Source of the DNA: Limanda limanda
Lineage: Eukaryota; Chordata; Actinopteri; Pleuronectiformes; Pleuronectidae
Direction of reading: 5' to 3'
DNA length: 64,000 bases
Assembly: GCF_963576545.1 (NCBI RefSeq)
Contig: NC_083646.1
Span: 11,242,991 to 11,306,990 of the forward strand
In this document: positions 14,861 through 27,540 of the stretch, one piece after another
Position numbering within the stretch: position 1 is the stretch's first letter
How the letters are laid out: each line of letters begins with the position of its first letter
The notes under the pieces: model-generated
Told to the model about the DNA's origin: nothing
The model's input: the letters and a program-made list of their open reading frames with translations, nothing else
Database searches by the model: none
Position numbers and translations under genes: made by a program

Positions 14861-16509
14861 CAGGGGTGAGAGAGAGAGAGAGAGAGAGGAGACGGAACGG
14901 ATCGAGGCGTTGGAGAAACAGGGGGATTGGTGGAAGAAACGGGAGACAAGCGGAGGGGGGGGTGGGTTGTGTGTTGGTTAAGCTTGAAGGTTCTCTGTTC
15001 AAAAGTCCACGAATCAATGAGATGAAATTGATGAGGAGCACAGGCTATGGGGGGTGGGGGGGGGGGGGAAGAAAGACAGTGCACACAAATGTTGACTCCA
15101 GCCCTCTCTCATCTCTTCTCCCTCTGATCGTCCATTCCAGCCGCCTTTCTCTCTCTCTCTCTCCCCTCCGTTCTGACGCCTCTCTAATCTCTCACCCGGC
15201 TCTCCCCTCATGCTTTCTTTTCACCACCACCTCCTCCTCACACCTTCTCTCATCCCTCTTTCCCTCCACACCTTCTGTCTGTCTCTCCTCACCCCCTCCT
15301 TTCCCCCCCCCCCCCACCCCCCACCCTCCCGTCTACCCCTACACACAGCTGTTACAGTACAGATCCCTCTCTCTGGGCGACTGTATACGACAGATCGGCA
15401 CCGCTGACACCGAAGGCAAAACCGCTTCAGCCTGGCCGGGCAGCAGTGCATGCAGTACACTGCTGCAGTACGCCGGTGTGTGTGTACATTTTCCCTGGGC
15501 TTGCAGTGGTGGGGAGGAGGGGGAGAGAGAGAGAGAGAGAGATGATAAACTGAGTGGAGCATGTCACCTGTGGGCGAAAGAGCTGATTGAAATGGATATC
15601 AGCTCGGAGAATTCCGCTGAGGGCGGCGATCGAGAGGCACCAGATGCCTTGGAGAGAAACCACAAAAAAAAAAAACCCAAACAGCACGTTCCAACATTTC
15701 CAATTCCCAGATGCGTTCACCGTGGCCTTGCTGTGTGCCGGGGCAATAGATTGGATCCAATGAATCCCAATCACTGCAGCAAAATCTGTGAGAGAAGCAG
15801 CCACCAACATATCACTGGGTCAAAAATGATGGCCTCCATCCCACGGTGGTCCTCCTCAATGGTGCAAGGCCTTATTATTCTGAGCAGCCGTCATTCACTT
15901 CCTCTCTGCTATAAAGTACTGCAAGGCAAAGCATAAAAGTTACATGAGCACCAAAAGAGGGTGCATATTCAGGAATCTACCTACAAAGTACACACTCTCT
16001 CACCAGGGCTGGAAACTCACACACAACATACACACACACACACACACACACACACCCTGCCTGCTCCAGCTGTCTAAGGGTGTTTGAGGCAAGTCAGCCC
16101 ATTGGGGGAAGAAGATTCCTCGGTGGTGGAGGGATAACAGTGTGATATACGCCCAAATATTCAGCGTATATCGGGATATAAATAGATCAGTGGTGGTGGG
16201 GTTGGTGTGGGGGGGGAACTGATCGGTAATCTTGCGGGTTTATAGCAGAACACAAACACACACTCACGTTGACCACGCAGCCTGAGAGAATGAGCATCAA
16301 CAGATATGATCACCTCAGTTAATACATCCGCAGCAGCAGCAGCAGCAGCAGAGTGAGGGTGGGGGGGAAACTGCAGCCTGTGTTTAAAGACTTAAACGGA
16401 ACCCAAACTCTGTCTTTATTAATAATGCATGGGGAAAATTCCTGGCAGACAAAATCATAGCCCAAAGCTTTCGTCCATATGATTAATTGAACCACCGGTA
16501 ATCTGTGTT

Positions 16510-16585
<76 letters not shown>

Positions 16586-16609
16586 AGTGGAGGAGCATCT
16601 CTCCGGGTC
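14861..16609. repeat. Low-complexity GA/CT, poly-G/C and GT-rich block
   Basis: Contains GA tracts (14870-14888, 15527-15542), G runs (15055-15068), CT-rich DNA (15100-15300), C runs (15304-15315), a CA tract (16027-16054), a short CAG run (16331-16350) and a GT tract at 16514-16584. A 428-codon open frame (14650-15936, +) crosses it but is compositionally driven. Confidence 0.75.
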
Positions 16610-16764
16610 TGCTGCTGCTGTTGAAGCTGCTGCTGCTGCTGCTGTTGAAGCTGCTGCTGCTGCTGCTGTTGAAGCTGCTGCTGCTGCTGATGATGATACT
16701 GATGCTGCTGCTGCTGTTGAAGCTGCTGCTGCTGATGATGATGATACTGATGCTGCTGCTGCTG
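16610..16764. repeat. Compound CTG / TTGAAG / ATGATGATA array
   Basis: Runs of 4-6 CTG are separated by TTGAAG spacers. The first units have a 24-nt period, and later units use ATGATGATACTGATG spacers. All frames stay open (Leu/Lys or Ala/Glu on plus, Gln/Leu on minus). This reflects a 3-nt periodic repeat without stop codons and not a demonstrated protein. A GT microsatellite lies just upstream. Confidence 0.95.
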
Positions 16765-17440
16765 CGAGGAACCTCTGCGTGAAGAGGCTAAAGAGGCTTG
16801 TGAGTTTCCAGGCGCAGCAATGACAGAGGGGTCAAAGCCCCGGTGCGCCGGCCGTTTCCACCTCTCCATCCCCCGGCCATCCATCCATCCCTCCATCCAT
16901 CCCTCCTTCCGTGCATCCATCCATCCGTCCATCCACCTCTCCATCACCAGATGCCGACACCCGAGCCCCTTATTCCCGTCTCAATGACGCGCAGCAGCCG
17001 CTCACTGCCCGAGCCGCAATTAATCTAAAGCAGTTACAGAGTCAGTGTGTGTGAGTGTGTGTGAGTGTGTGTGAGTGAGAGTGTGAGTGAGTGTGAGTGA
17101 GTGTGTGTGTGTGTGGAAGAAAAAAATGCCTCTGCACCGCAAATGTCATTAAAAAAAAATAAATGCACTTACTGTTTTTCACCAGCCTGTCCCCCCTCTC
17201 TTCCTGCGTCCCTCCATCCCTTTTCACATCCTTCCTTTTTGAGGTATCCGTTTTGCGGGTGTCCCCCGCCGCCGCCTCCGCCGCCGCCGCCGCTACTGCT
17301 GCCACCGCCGCCGCCACCGCCACGCACGCCACACACGCACACACACACGCAAACACACACACACACCCCCACACACACACACACGCCGGGGAAAATATAT
17401 ATATCTAAATATATATGTGCTCTTCATGTATTCAATTTCT

Positions 17441-17507
<67 letters not shown>

Positions 17508-18300
17508 ACCTCTCTCCCTCCCTCTCTCCTCCTCTCTCACTCCCTCTCTCCCTCTCTCTCTCTCCCTCTTTCCCTGTTCTTTTGTTAAAATTCAGTATAT
17601 GCGCCCCGTCACCTAGCAACCGTCAACCTCTCTCTCTCTCTCCCTCTCTCTCTCTCTCTCTCCTGCTCGCCTCCTTCCTCCCTCCCTCCCTCCCTCCATC
17701 ACTGGCGACACGTGTTGAATGCTAAACTTAGCGGTCCGGAATAAAATTAATAAAGGGATGGACGCTCTATATCTCCCCGGTTCTCTGCCTCTCCCCCCCT
17801 CTCTCTCTCCCTCTCACTCTCTCGCGTATCATAATGCAATATAAATATTTACTAGAACCACTCAGCCCTCTCATTGCCCCCCCACCCTCCTCTCCCTTAC
17901 TCCCTTGCGTCCCTCCGCATTTCCCCTCCCTCCCTCCCCTGCATCTATCCATCCATCCCCGGCTCCCTCCCTGCATCCCTCCCTCTCCTGCCTTTTTTCT
18001 CCTCCTCCCCTCCTGCCCCCTATCTCCTCTTTCTGCTTCTCCAAGCAAAACGGAGGCGCACCAGCATCTGTGGAATCCGAACGTGAGTGTCACCCCTGCC
18101 CGGTGCTTCGTTGCATGAAGAAACTGCAGCGAGCGTGCGTGCGTGTACGTGCGTGAGCGAGCCTGTACATGCGTGCGTGTGAATGAGAAACCCATGTGTT
18201 GCATGCATGTCAGCGGTCATGTGTGTGCGTGTGTGTGTGTGTGTGTGTGTGAGCACGCCGGCTTGCAGCGAGTTGCAGGAACATGCAGCATCACACCACA
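16765..18300. other. Pyrimidine-rich, CpG-containing block; possible unannotated promoter or 5' exon
   Basis: Includes an ATCC array (16875-16935), a GAGT/GTGT array (17041-17116), a CCG-rich stretch (17264-17325), a (CT)n tract (17445-17502) and more CT-rich DNA to about 18045. At 18083 a consensus donor, GTGAGT, follows GGAATCCGAAC. CCG richness plus that donor could mark a first exon, but no coding sequence is recognised. Confidence 0.4.
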
Positions 18301-18899
18301 CTGCAGTCAGAGTGAACTCCTTGTGTTTTGGCTTCAGAGCAAGAAATTAAATATTTATACCGAAGTAACTTTTGTAGCCATTTGTCGAGGAGAAATGCAA
18401 CAGTAGGCTGTGCTAAATTACTCTAGGCTTCATATTTGTTTATCATTCTCTTTTATCCAAAAGTGGATCTCGGGGATGGCGGAGTGCATTGAAAAATGGG
18501 GATGTGTTGTTGTTTTTCTCTCTGTCTTCCTTTGCCTTGTTTCATCTTTCCTGTGTGTGAAATCTGGGATCAGCACCAATCAATGGAGCAATATTTAGCC
18601 TCCGATCATCAGCCGACGCTCACACTAAACGATCTATTAATTGAGGGTTAACCTTTTCAGCAAACCTTGGGTTGTCTTCCACCCAGGAAGTACACATCAG
18701 AGTGAGAGCGAGGTTCTTGAACGTATCATCTGCTTTCAGGGGCAAAGGTCCCACTGTATTGATAGAAATGTGTCATTACCCTGAAGGCTCGGTAAATGAT
18801 CACCAATATGAGACAGACAGCAAGGTGCACACACATGCAACCGTACACCAGTATAGATGTGTGTTTGTGTGTGTGTGTGCGTGTGTGTGTGTGTGTGCG

Positions 18900-18930
<31 letters not shown>

Positions 18931-19769
18931 TTGTGTGTGTACGGCCCAGATCAACACCCAGAGGCGATGTCCCCTTTATCAGACTTTGTGCGATCTGTCC
19001 TGAGGAAACCGCATCACTCTCACAACTCAGTCATCATTATACTCGCCTACTAGGTCACTACAGTCTGTGTGTGTGTGCGTGTTTGTGTGCGTGTTTGTGT
19101 GCGTGCGTGCGTGCGTGTGTGCGTACGTGCCTACTCCAATTACACTCTGATTTGTGTGATGTCCTTTGAACAAGTCTATTTCACTCGAATTGACAAAAGA
19201 TCCATGTTTTCTCACGTGCTTTCTTTCTGGTGTCTGGTTCAACATTTGATTTCTATCCAAAGAGGAAAAGGTTATTTGATTTGTGCTTCCCACACAGAAT
19301 GAAAAAAAATTCAACAGCTAGACTTCTACCCAGCATCAGTGTCCTCGCTACTCTGGATATATCGAACTGTCTGTGAGCAGTTTACACTTTTTGTGTTTTC
19401 ACAGTAGAAAGTATTTGAATGAAAAGCTCTTGACAGCAAATAACAACTGTCACAGACAGACGTCTCAGAATCGGGGAAAATAAAACTATCTGCATGTTTC
19501 TGCCAGTGGGTGAACTCGCTCTTGTGTTTCTTCACATTATCTCGATGCACGAGTCGCAATCTCTTTTGTCAATCCCAAGGTGATAGATTTAGCCCGACCA
19601 ACAAATGTAAACACAAAAATTGTTTAGTGTAAAATGAGTAAAGTAGTAAAACCTTGTATATGAAAGGCTAGGAGGATGTTTGTCTTTTTTTTGAAAACTG
19701 AAACAATTAAAGTGAGTTGTTATCGTTGTTTTTCCGACGACTTTACTATACTTAATGGTTCGTGGATCA
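18301..19769. other. Intergenic with GT arrays, no gene recognised
   Basis: Interrupted GT arrays lie at 18859-18940 and 19063-19130. The rest is unique sequence with short frames. Confidence 0.6.
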
Positions 19770-20106
19770 TTAAAGGGATAGGTCACACAAAAATGAAAAT
19801 TCACTCATCACTCGAGGTAAATTACAAATTAAAAAACATGCTGTCAATGACCTTGTTTCAAGGCGAATTTGAATGCCGGGGCTTATGGACACTTGGATGA
19901 AACCACAGCAGCAGTTTGGAGGCATTTAATCTTTTTTTTCTGTTGTTTTTTACGTTTTAAGAATTGGTCACCATTTACTTCAATTGTATTGGATTTGGCT
20001 GCAATGCTGTTTATCCCTAAAACTCCAAACGTGTTGTGGACTCAAACACTTAATCCACGAGAAGCTAATGAGTTAATTAAAATTTTTGGGTGAACTATCC
20101 CTTTAA
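19770..20106. mobile_element. Complete TTAA-flanked MITE (piggyBac-like termini)
   Basis: Left end TTAA-AGGGATAGGTCACACAAA and right end TTTGGGTGAACTATCCCT-TTAA are inverted copies with two mismatches, both bounded by TTAA. The 337-bp body has no transposase. The terminal sequence is familiar from abundant fish MITEs. TTAA at both ends is the target preference of piggyBac-type transposases, so that superfamily is inferred and not proved. Confidence 0.8.
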
Positions 20107-21167
20107 GAGAATTTCTACAAATAAAATAAAAAGTGTTTCAGAAACAAATCACAACCCCTACCTTTAACCGACTATCAAAATAGTTACACCAACATCGACA
20201 CACACACACACTCAGTCACCTGCAGTTCCCACATGGTCATTTTCCTCCAGCCTGTTTTGTGATTGTGTTATGCTGCACTGGAGACCAACAATTAAACTTA
20301 GAAACTGCTGCCATTACTCGACATGTACACTGATCAATGGCCGGTTTTAGAAACGGGCCCATATGGTAATAAAGGTTAGGATGATCTGTGCGTCCTGGCC
20401 CAGTGATTAGACTCCAGATGGTGTTGGGAAGACTGGTGCCCGCCGATCCCAGCCCATATGATCTGTGAAAAAGGATCCATGTCTGGTTCAGTGGTGCGTT
20501 CACTGTCGCTGCGGTGGTATTAATAGGCCAGATACACGCCAGCTATTCATATTTTCTGCGACAGGAGAAGGTGAACCACGCGCTGTACTCTTCAGATTCC
20601 TCTTGTTATCTGTATTGGCCACATGCATTCATCTTCATTTGCATTCATCAATCAATTCATCATCACAGCTTGCCCCTTTGCTCCTCTCCCTCTTTCGGTG
20701 GCGGTCTCTCTGGTTTGCCTGGGGCCTATGGAGATATTGGAATGGTAACATTAGGGTTTATGAGGCATGTGATGGCATGCGTCATCACCGTATTTACTCC
20801 ACAGTGTGCGTCGGTACACTCCCGTAGCACACACCGACCTATAGTGTATGAATTCATTCACACACGTGCACGGGTGTGTGTTCCTGTTGTGGTTAATAAA
20901 GGCTTAATTGAAGCTTTGTATGTTTTTCCCTGTTTCATGTATCTTCTGTGAGAGTAAGTGAGAGAGTGTGCGCGTGTGTGTGTGTGTGTGTGTGTGTGCG
21001 TGTGTGTATGAGTGCGTGTGGTTGAGAGACAGTTTGATTTTTGTTGTTTGGTCTAATCTGATGTGACTGCCCGCCACTATCTCTATTTACGCATCTGTTT
21101 GGCTCCCAGCGAACAATCAAACAGTACAGTCTTCCCTCTCTCCCTCTCCCTCTCTCACGTTCTCTAT

Positions 21168-21225
<58 letters not shown>

Positions 21226-23100
21226 TGAGTATGTTTTTTCATTACAAATGTCTGAAAAGATCATCGAAATAGTTGCAATAAATCTTTATACACTATTAAT
21301 CTATTTTCCCTTACTTTTACTGACATAATGAAATCAGATGCAAAATTAATTCACTTTGTTATTGACTTCTGTTTCTGGGGAAAATGTCTCCAACTACCAA
21401 TTATTGCCATTACTGATCAATCTGTTAATCATTCTCTTGACCAGATCATTCATTGTTCAGCCTCAATCTCCTAAAGTAGTCAATACATTCCTTAGGTTGT
21501 CTGAGCCCAAGGTAACATAAAAAAAAGAGTCAGTTCACAATAACATGCATGTATGTAAGTATATATATATAATAATTAATTGATAATTACAATATCGCCA
21601 TGAACAATCCACCAGTTGTTGCAGCTCTGTTTCCTGTGATACTGATATAGGTTCACCACCTGTTGATTAAACTGTGTGATGTTTAACCTCCTCTGCCAAA
21701 GACATTTAAACACTAACAAACCAATGCATCAATGGTGGGAAGTAAATGTTAAATATTGCACTTAAATCATGAATATTAGTGCCAACTGACAATAAAATGC
21801 TCCCCATCAGTTCTGCTGCTTGTTGTCCAGTTGTGTAATACGTAACAGTATCACACTCTTAGGAGGCATTTCTCTGCACTGAGTATTACTTTGGTAGCTA
21901 AGGTGCTTAGGGAAATGTCAACTTTACTGAAATTGAGATTCTGAATACTTCCACCACACTTCTACCAATGTCCTGTATTCATGTGCGAGGGAGGGTAAGA
22001 TCCACCATCTGTGGCCTGTAGACGCTTAATAGCTTTGTTGTCTTTTGTTATTTTAATGAAAAAGTCAGTCCAGAAGGCAAATAATAAACAAAGATGGATG
22101 GCCGGTAGCTCCAGCAGCCAACACAATAAACTTAACAAATGCTACTCAAGACTCTGACTATACCCACCACAAACATAACAGATAATTGAGCAGGTTCGTA
22201 CAAGAGCTATATTATTTTTAAATGACAAAGAAAAACAATGGGATTTGTTTCTCTTCTTGATTAAATGCATGTTTGTCTTTTTATTTAGAAAAATCTGATT
22301 TAGCAAGAAGGGAAGGAAGCTGGTTTCCTGTAGAAAAAGCAGAAAGTGAAAGTGGAGAGAACAGAAGCACAAACACATCACGTTTGTCTCGAACATTACG
22401 ATGCAGGTTTGCAGGCAGTCCTCCGGTGGCGTTTACAGAGGAAACAGGGTTAGAGTCGTAACTTTTCAACGACTGTGCCCCTGATGCAAACAGAAGCGAA
22501 TAAAATAGATTAGAATTTGATTCCAAGTGCAATAAATTAGGCAAATTATAGACTTTCATCAAGTCCCACTGAAAGAGAAGAGATATATAAGAGGTAAATC
22601 ACATCAAGGGAGAGAATGTGGGGTTATGAGAAGGCTTCTATTGCCAGACATGGCAGTAAGTATACCCTACCTGAAAGTTCATGACATATAATTACACAAG
22701 CCAAATTATAGTCCTGAGTGTCACATGGGGGTTCGATTCCCGCAGTGTGGGAGGGATGAACTACTGAATCTGTTCCTTTCCTCAGTTATCCAATGATAAA
22801 AAAGTAATTTCTTTATTTAAAATCGTATTTTCGGTTGTTTCCTCTTTCTCTCTGTGTGACTGGGAAGTTGCTCCATCTGGCTAGGATGTCGTTAAACAAA
22901 CGGGCCTTAAGCCACAGGGCATATTCTGAGACTTCCACATGCTGCGGCTTTCAGCAGCCGTTTGTGAACTCATCAAATTTGATTTCTTTTGGAGAGTACT
23001 GGCCTCAAAGCCACTGGGATGACAGTCTGAGCCTGGCTGCACTGGGCAGTATTAACATTAAGGATGTGGAGCTTTGACATGGAGTGAGAAGGTGCGGAGC
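20107..23100. other. Intergenic, no gene recognised
   Basis: GT tracts at about 20967-21005 and a (CA)n tract at 21170-21221 are the only clear elements. A B-box-like GGTTCGATTCC at 22730-22740 lacks a convincing A box. Confidence 0.5.
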
Positions 23101-23121
23101 TTGTTAGATGAGATGGAAACA

Positions 23122-23160
23122 GGGAGATGGGAAGGGGGATGGGAAGGGGGATGGGAAAGG
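23122..23160. repeat. 12-bp G-rich minisatellite with G-quadruplex potential
   Basis: Three tandem variants of GGGATGGGAAGG give at least four G3+ runs with loops of 2-4 nt on the plus strand, meeting the standard G-quadruplex pattern. Confidence 0.7.
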
Positions 23161-23717
23161 AGCGTGAAGGGTCCAATGGAGCGTTGCCATCTTTTTAAAA
23201 GCACCAGAGAGGCCGTTTCATCTTCCTGGGAATCCCTCCACCTTCATACACATGTGACTTTACTTTGCATCTGGACAACGAGTCTATCGCTCTGTTGTCC
23301 CTTTCGCTTCCGATCTCGCACACCGGGCAGAAAGTGAAGGAAAGTGCCAATTGAATTTCCTTTCGGTGGCGGTGTGTGGAATAGGAAAAAGTGCAGGGCC
23401 ACAGTAAACGCCTCTATCTCGCACAGACACTGAAGTCAGCTTAAATCCATTCCTCTGCCCTCACCCCTTCCACATACACTTGTCTCCAAATCCCTTTCAC
23501 TTCATTCCTGGAATAAATTATTAAATTTCTTACTGGTCGGCAGCGTTTTTATTCATCTCAGTGGAGCGCCTCAACTCCTGTCCCCGTGGAGAGCCCTGAT
23601 GAATGTGCTGGGCTCTCACCCTCTGATCATCCCTGCTCCCAACGCCTTAAGATACACACTGGCTGCCTCAAATGCACACAAGGCCTCTCTCTCCTTCCCT
23701 CTCTCTCTCTTGCTCTT

Positions 23718-23773
<56 letters not shown>

Positions 23774-25345
23774 ACTCGCAAATACACAAAGGAATAATAC
23801 AAGCTATAGAATGGCTCTGGTTGCTTTATCTTTTTCTTTACACGCAAACTCTGTGGAGACAAAAACACATTTTCACTCTACTCTGTGGATATGAACTGGA
23901 ACCGTTGCTCCCTTGTTCGGATTAATGATGACATTTAAGAACACTCAACAATTTCAAACAACATCCATAATTCATCCGGGAACATGCGTTCAACAATGTA
24001 TGGAATTCGGTCTATACTGCTGCGCTCATGAATATGGAGAAAAGCTGCAAATGAATTATTCTTTTTAATAATCCGAGTCTCAGGACCTGATTACCAGAGC
24101 AAGAAGCCTGTGTGCATGTGATGGCATGTGTTCGTATGGGTGGGGGGCGTGTGTGTGTGTGTATGAGTGTGTGAGTGTGTGAGTGTGTGAGTGAATTAAT
24201 GAAGGCAATCACACTTGCTCTGGTGCTAAGTTATCATGTTGGGGCGCTGCCCTGATTGCCATGGTTGGAACGCTGACTGCACCCCTGACAAAGTCGGATC
24301 AGACCTCATCTACCTCACCGGCATGCACGTGTGTTTCCCGGCGGGACACAGCTTGACAACAGAAGATTGGGATTCGATAAGGATAAGTGAGAGCTCCGTT
24401 TCATCCAGGTCACCCAGGGATTCACTTCTAACTTCTAACACAGCAGAAATAAGCACACATACACTCACAGAAACCACATTCCCCCTGGCGGGCCGTTCTC
24501 CAGTGGTATCAATTAAGGAGCTGGCCCAATCAATGTCTTAGCACCAGCCTGATACTCAACTACAAGGAGATTAAGACTAAGCTTACATCTTAACACAGAG
24601 GAGCCCGCCACACAAACATATATATACAACAAAGACCCCCCCCCCCCACTCCCGGCACATAAAGCACACATTGGATATCACAACAAACAGAGATGTTAGC
24701 TCAACCGCCAGCCGGCTTTTTGTCTGCTGTGCAGTCGCATCTGGCTGCGTCAGTGCTTTGAGACGCTCTCCGGGCAGAGGACAATAATGGAATGTGTATT
24801 TTATTTCTTCTCTCCTCTTGTCTCTCCCTTTGCCAGGCTAAAGTCTGATCTAAATATTTCAGTTTTTTTATTTTTTTTGATGATTCGACCAAAAACAGAT
24901 GAGAGGCGTCCAGTGGGCTTGTCGTGATAGTCGAAGAAAGGGAGGGTGGCTGAAGATCCGAGCACAGTCCTGGAGAAAAGGCTGGCACTTACCGCGCTTT
25001 ATACCAGTACAACACGTAGCTCATAAACCAGTCAAACCTTATCCTCGCTGAATTCATCGTCTTAAATCTCGCTCAAAGCTTTACCTTTCACCTCGCCGTG
25101 AGATGGAAAAGCTGCAGCGTATCAGCGCCGTGCCCTCCACCAAGCCTTTTCTAATCCAGGCCCGGGAGGGAGGGGTCCATCATTCACACGCTCGGAGGGG
25201 ACACCAGAGAACCTTTGACCTTGGCTTGTGACCACACCTTGAGATTGAAGAGCCAGTAATGCAGCAATGGCAGCCGGCCCACCAGTTAATGATCTGCTTC
25301 TTCCTTTTTTCAGCTTAATACAGATCTGCTCACTGCCATCCCCGC

Positions 25346-25377
<32 letters not shown>

Positions 25378-27540
25378 GCTCATATTGTCCTTCTACCAAA
25401 CACAGGAACAGAATTGGAGCAGGAAACATAGAGGTCAAAGAACGCCTCAGCAGTTTTTTTAAGTGCAGCAATTCATTTTTCATGTAATGATGTGAGGGGA
25501 TGTGATAGGTGTTAGAATCAGGATGAAGTCCACTCCAATCCCCTCATCACCTGCAGGACAGGAAACCAGGACGGGCAGCTCCGAGCTGAAGTAGAGTTTC
25601 AAAATGTCTAAGTCAGATGAAGGTAGTGCTCGGCTTCATCAGCTGGATTTTACTCGGGAGCAATGAAAGATTCATTTTTGTACCTAATCACAAAAGTAAT
25701 AAAGTAAGCTGTCAAGCTAAAGTTGTGAGATTTTATTGCACACATCGATCATGATTTTAGAATTTACATTTTCACAATTTTTGAGAACGAATTATCAATT
25801 TAATGAAAAAGGACAAATCATTAAGAAGAAAGTTTGAATTCCAGCCCATCCAAAAATGCAATGTAACAAACCAATCCTTAATGAATGAAGCATGAAAACC
25901 ATATGAATACAGACATTATGCTGCTGGTGGCGTACACATTCAGGCCTGGATGTAAACCTTTCAACCCTTTTACACTAAACATTAACATGAATATATTCTG
26001 GATATCTCACCTGGCTCAGGAAAAACACATATTAATGTAAGGTGTAAATGTGAATTTTTTTATCTGGATGTGGTTTGACATCCAGAGTTTAAATATTCTA
26101 TAAATAAAAAAAAAAATTATAAATCACGTCACGTTGAAATGCCATTAACTTAAAAGCCTTAACATGTCAAGCAAAAGCCACAGAATCCACAGAATCTTTC
26201 ATTACAAGTGACTCAAAATGAATGATGGCATTCCATGGCGTTGCTTTCCTTGACCTGGGACGCACCCACACCAGTCGGGTAGCCCCTCCCACATAGTCTG
26301 CGCGCTGAGGTCTGATCACATCAGCAGAATCAAGACAATGATAACACTTCTCAATAGGTCCGATGTAAATCAGACATTGCTGTCCAGATAATGTATCCAG
26401 ACACAGATCACGCTCTGATTACTGATAGAAGATTTCACGTCTCTCTGCCCTCATTTCCCGTCCTCCCTCTACTGTCATATCTCTAAGGTCTGAGAATGTC
26501 CAAAGATCTCTGCTCACCACACTGTAAATGCTTCTGACTGTGATCTTTTTAAAAGGAGGTGGAGGATAAATCTTTAACTACAGTCAACATTTAGTCCATC
26601 CGTCAATCTGCAATCAATCTTTAGAGCAGCTCCGTAATTTGCAGGATCCGACTTCCCACAGCGCTGCCATTCCCCACCATGGTTACCATTAACCCAGTTT
26701 CCAAACAAGCCGGCAACCAGAATTAATTGATCAATCAAAGGAACCAATGACTCAATCAACCGCTGTATACACATCCAAGTGTGCACCGGTCACCTTTTAA
26801 AGTGAGGTGAAGCATGTTCCCTCAGAGCCGTGGAGTCCGCAGAGAACCGAGGCAGAGACGAGCGGAGCACACCTCAGCTCTCTGTAGTGGCTCCCCTTCT
26901 CTAAACACTGATCTGATAAGATAGGAGCAAACCCCACCAGGAATTTGTTTCCACCGCTCGTTTCACTGCGGAGCGGGCGATAACGGAGAAACCCGACGTA
27001 GAGGAAAGCCACTTTGGCCCCGTCTCAAGGCTCACCAGGAAAAAGAGAGAGTAATCCACCGCAGAGGAAGAAGCCAGGGCTGGTTATTGGTTCTGGCTCC
27101 TGTCAGAGCAACCCAGGGAGGCCAAACATCTGCTTCTCTTATTTGATGGGGAGGGCAACAATAAGCGCTTGGCAGTTGGCGTCAGCTCTCGCTTACATAG
27201 AAAGGAGAGTGGCCCACAACTCAAGGGCATGGGCGAGAAAATTACGACTGCTTCGATTCCACTACTCACTGACACAAAACACAGATTCAATTAAACCTAG
27301 CTGAAGGTCATGGGGTAATACAATGTAAGCGAGTCAGGTGCTGTGCTTAATGGAGGTCCTCATGGCTCTGGTAATATTTAATCCAATGGCCCACTCTGAC
27401 TGGCCCTGCGTGTCAGCCATTCATATACCCGGAGTGCTGAGAGCTGGGAGGGGGGGGTGAGGCGGCCCGGGTGAGGAATGTGCTTCAGATTCGAGGACTG
27501 ATGTTAACAAACTGTGTTAGCTAATGCAGAGAGATGATAG
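23161..27540. other. Intergenic, no gene recognised; includes CT tract 23693-23770
   Basis: A (CT)n tract lies at 23693-23770, a GTGTGTGA-type array at about 24149-24192, a C run near 24637-24647 and a CA tract at 25356-25376. Short frames only. Confidence 0.5.

Noticed and set aside
16483..16947. 154-codon Gln-rich frame on the minus strand
   Set aside because: It spans ATCC, CTG and GT arrays. Any 3-nt or tetranucleotide repeat without stops gives such a frame.
22728..22760. tRNA or tRNA-derived SINE suggested by GGGTTCGATTCC
   Set aside because: A B-box-like match alone; no A box, acceptor stem or cloverleaf could be built around it.
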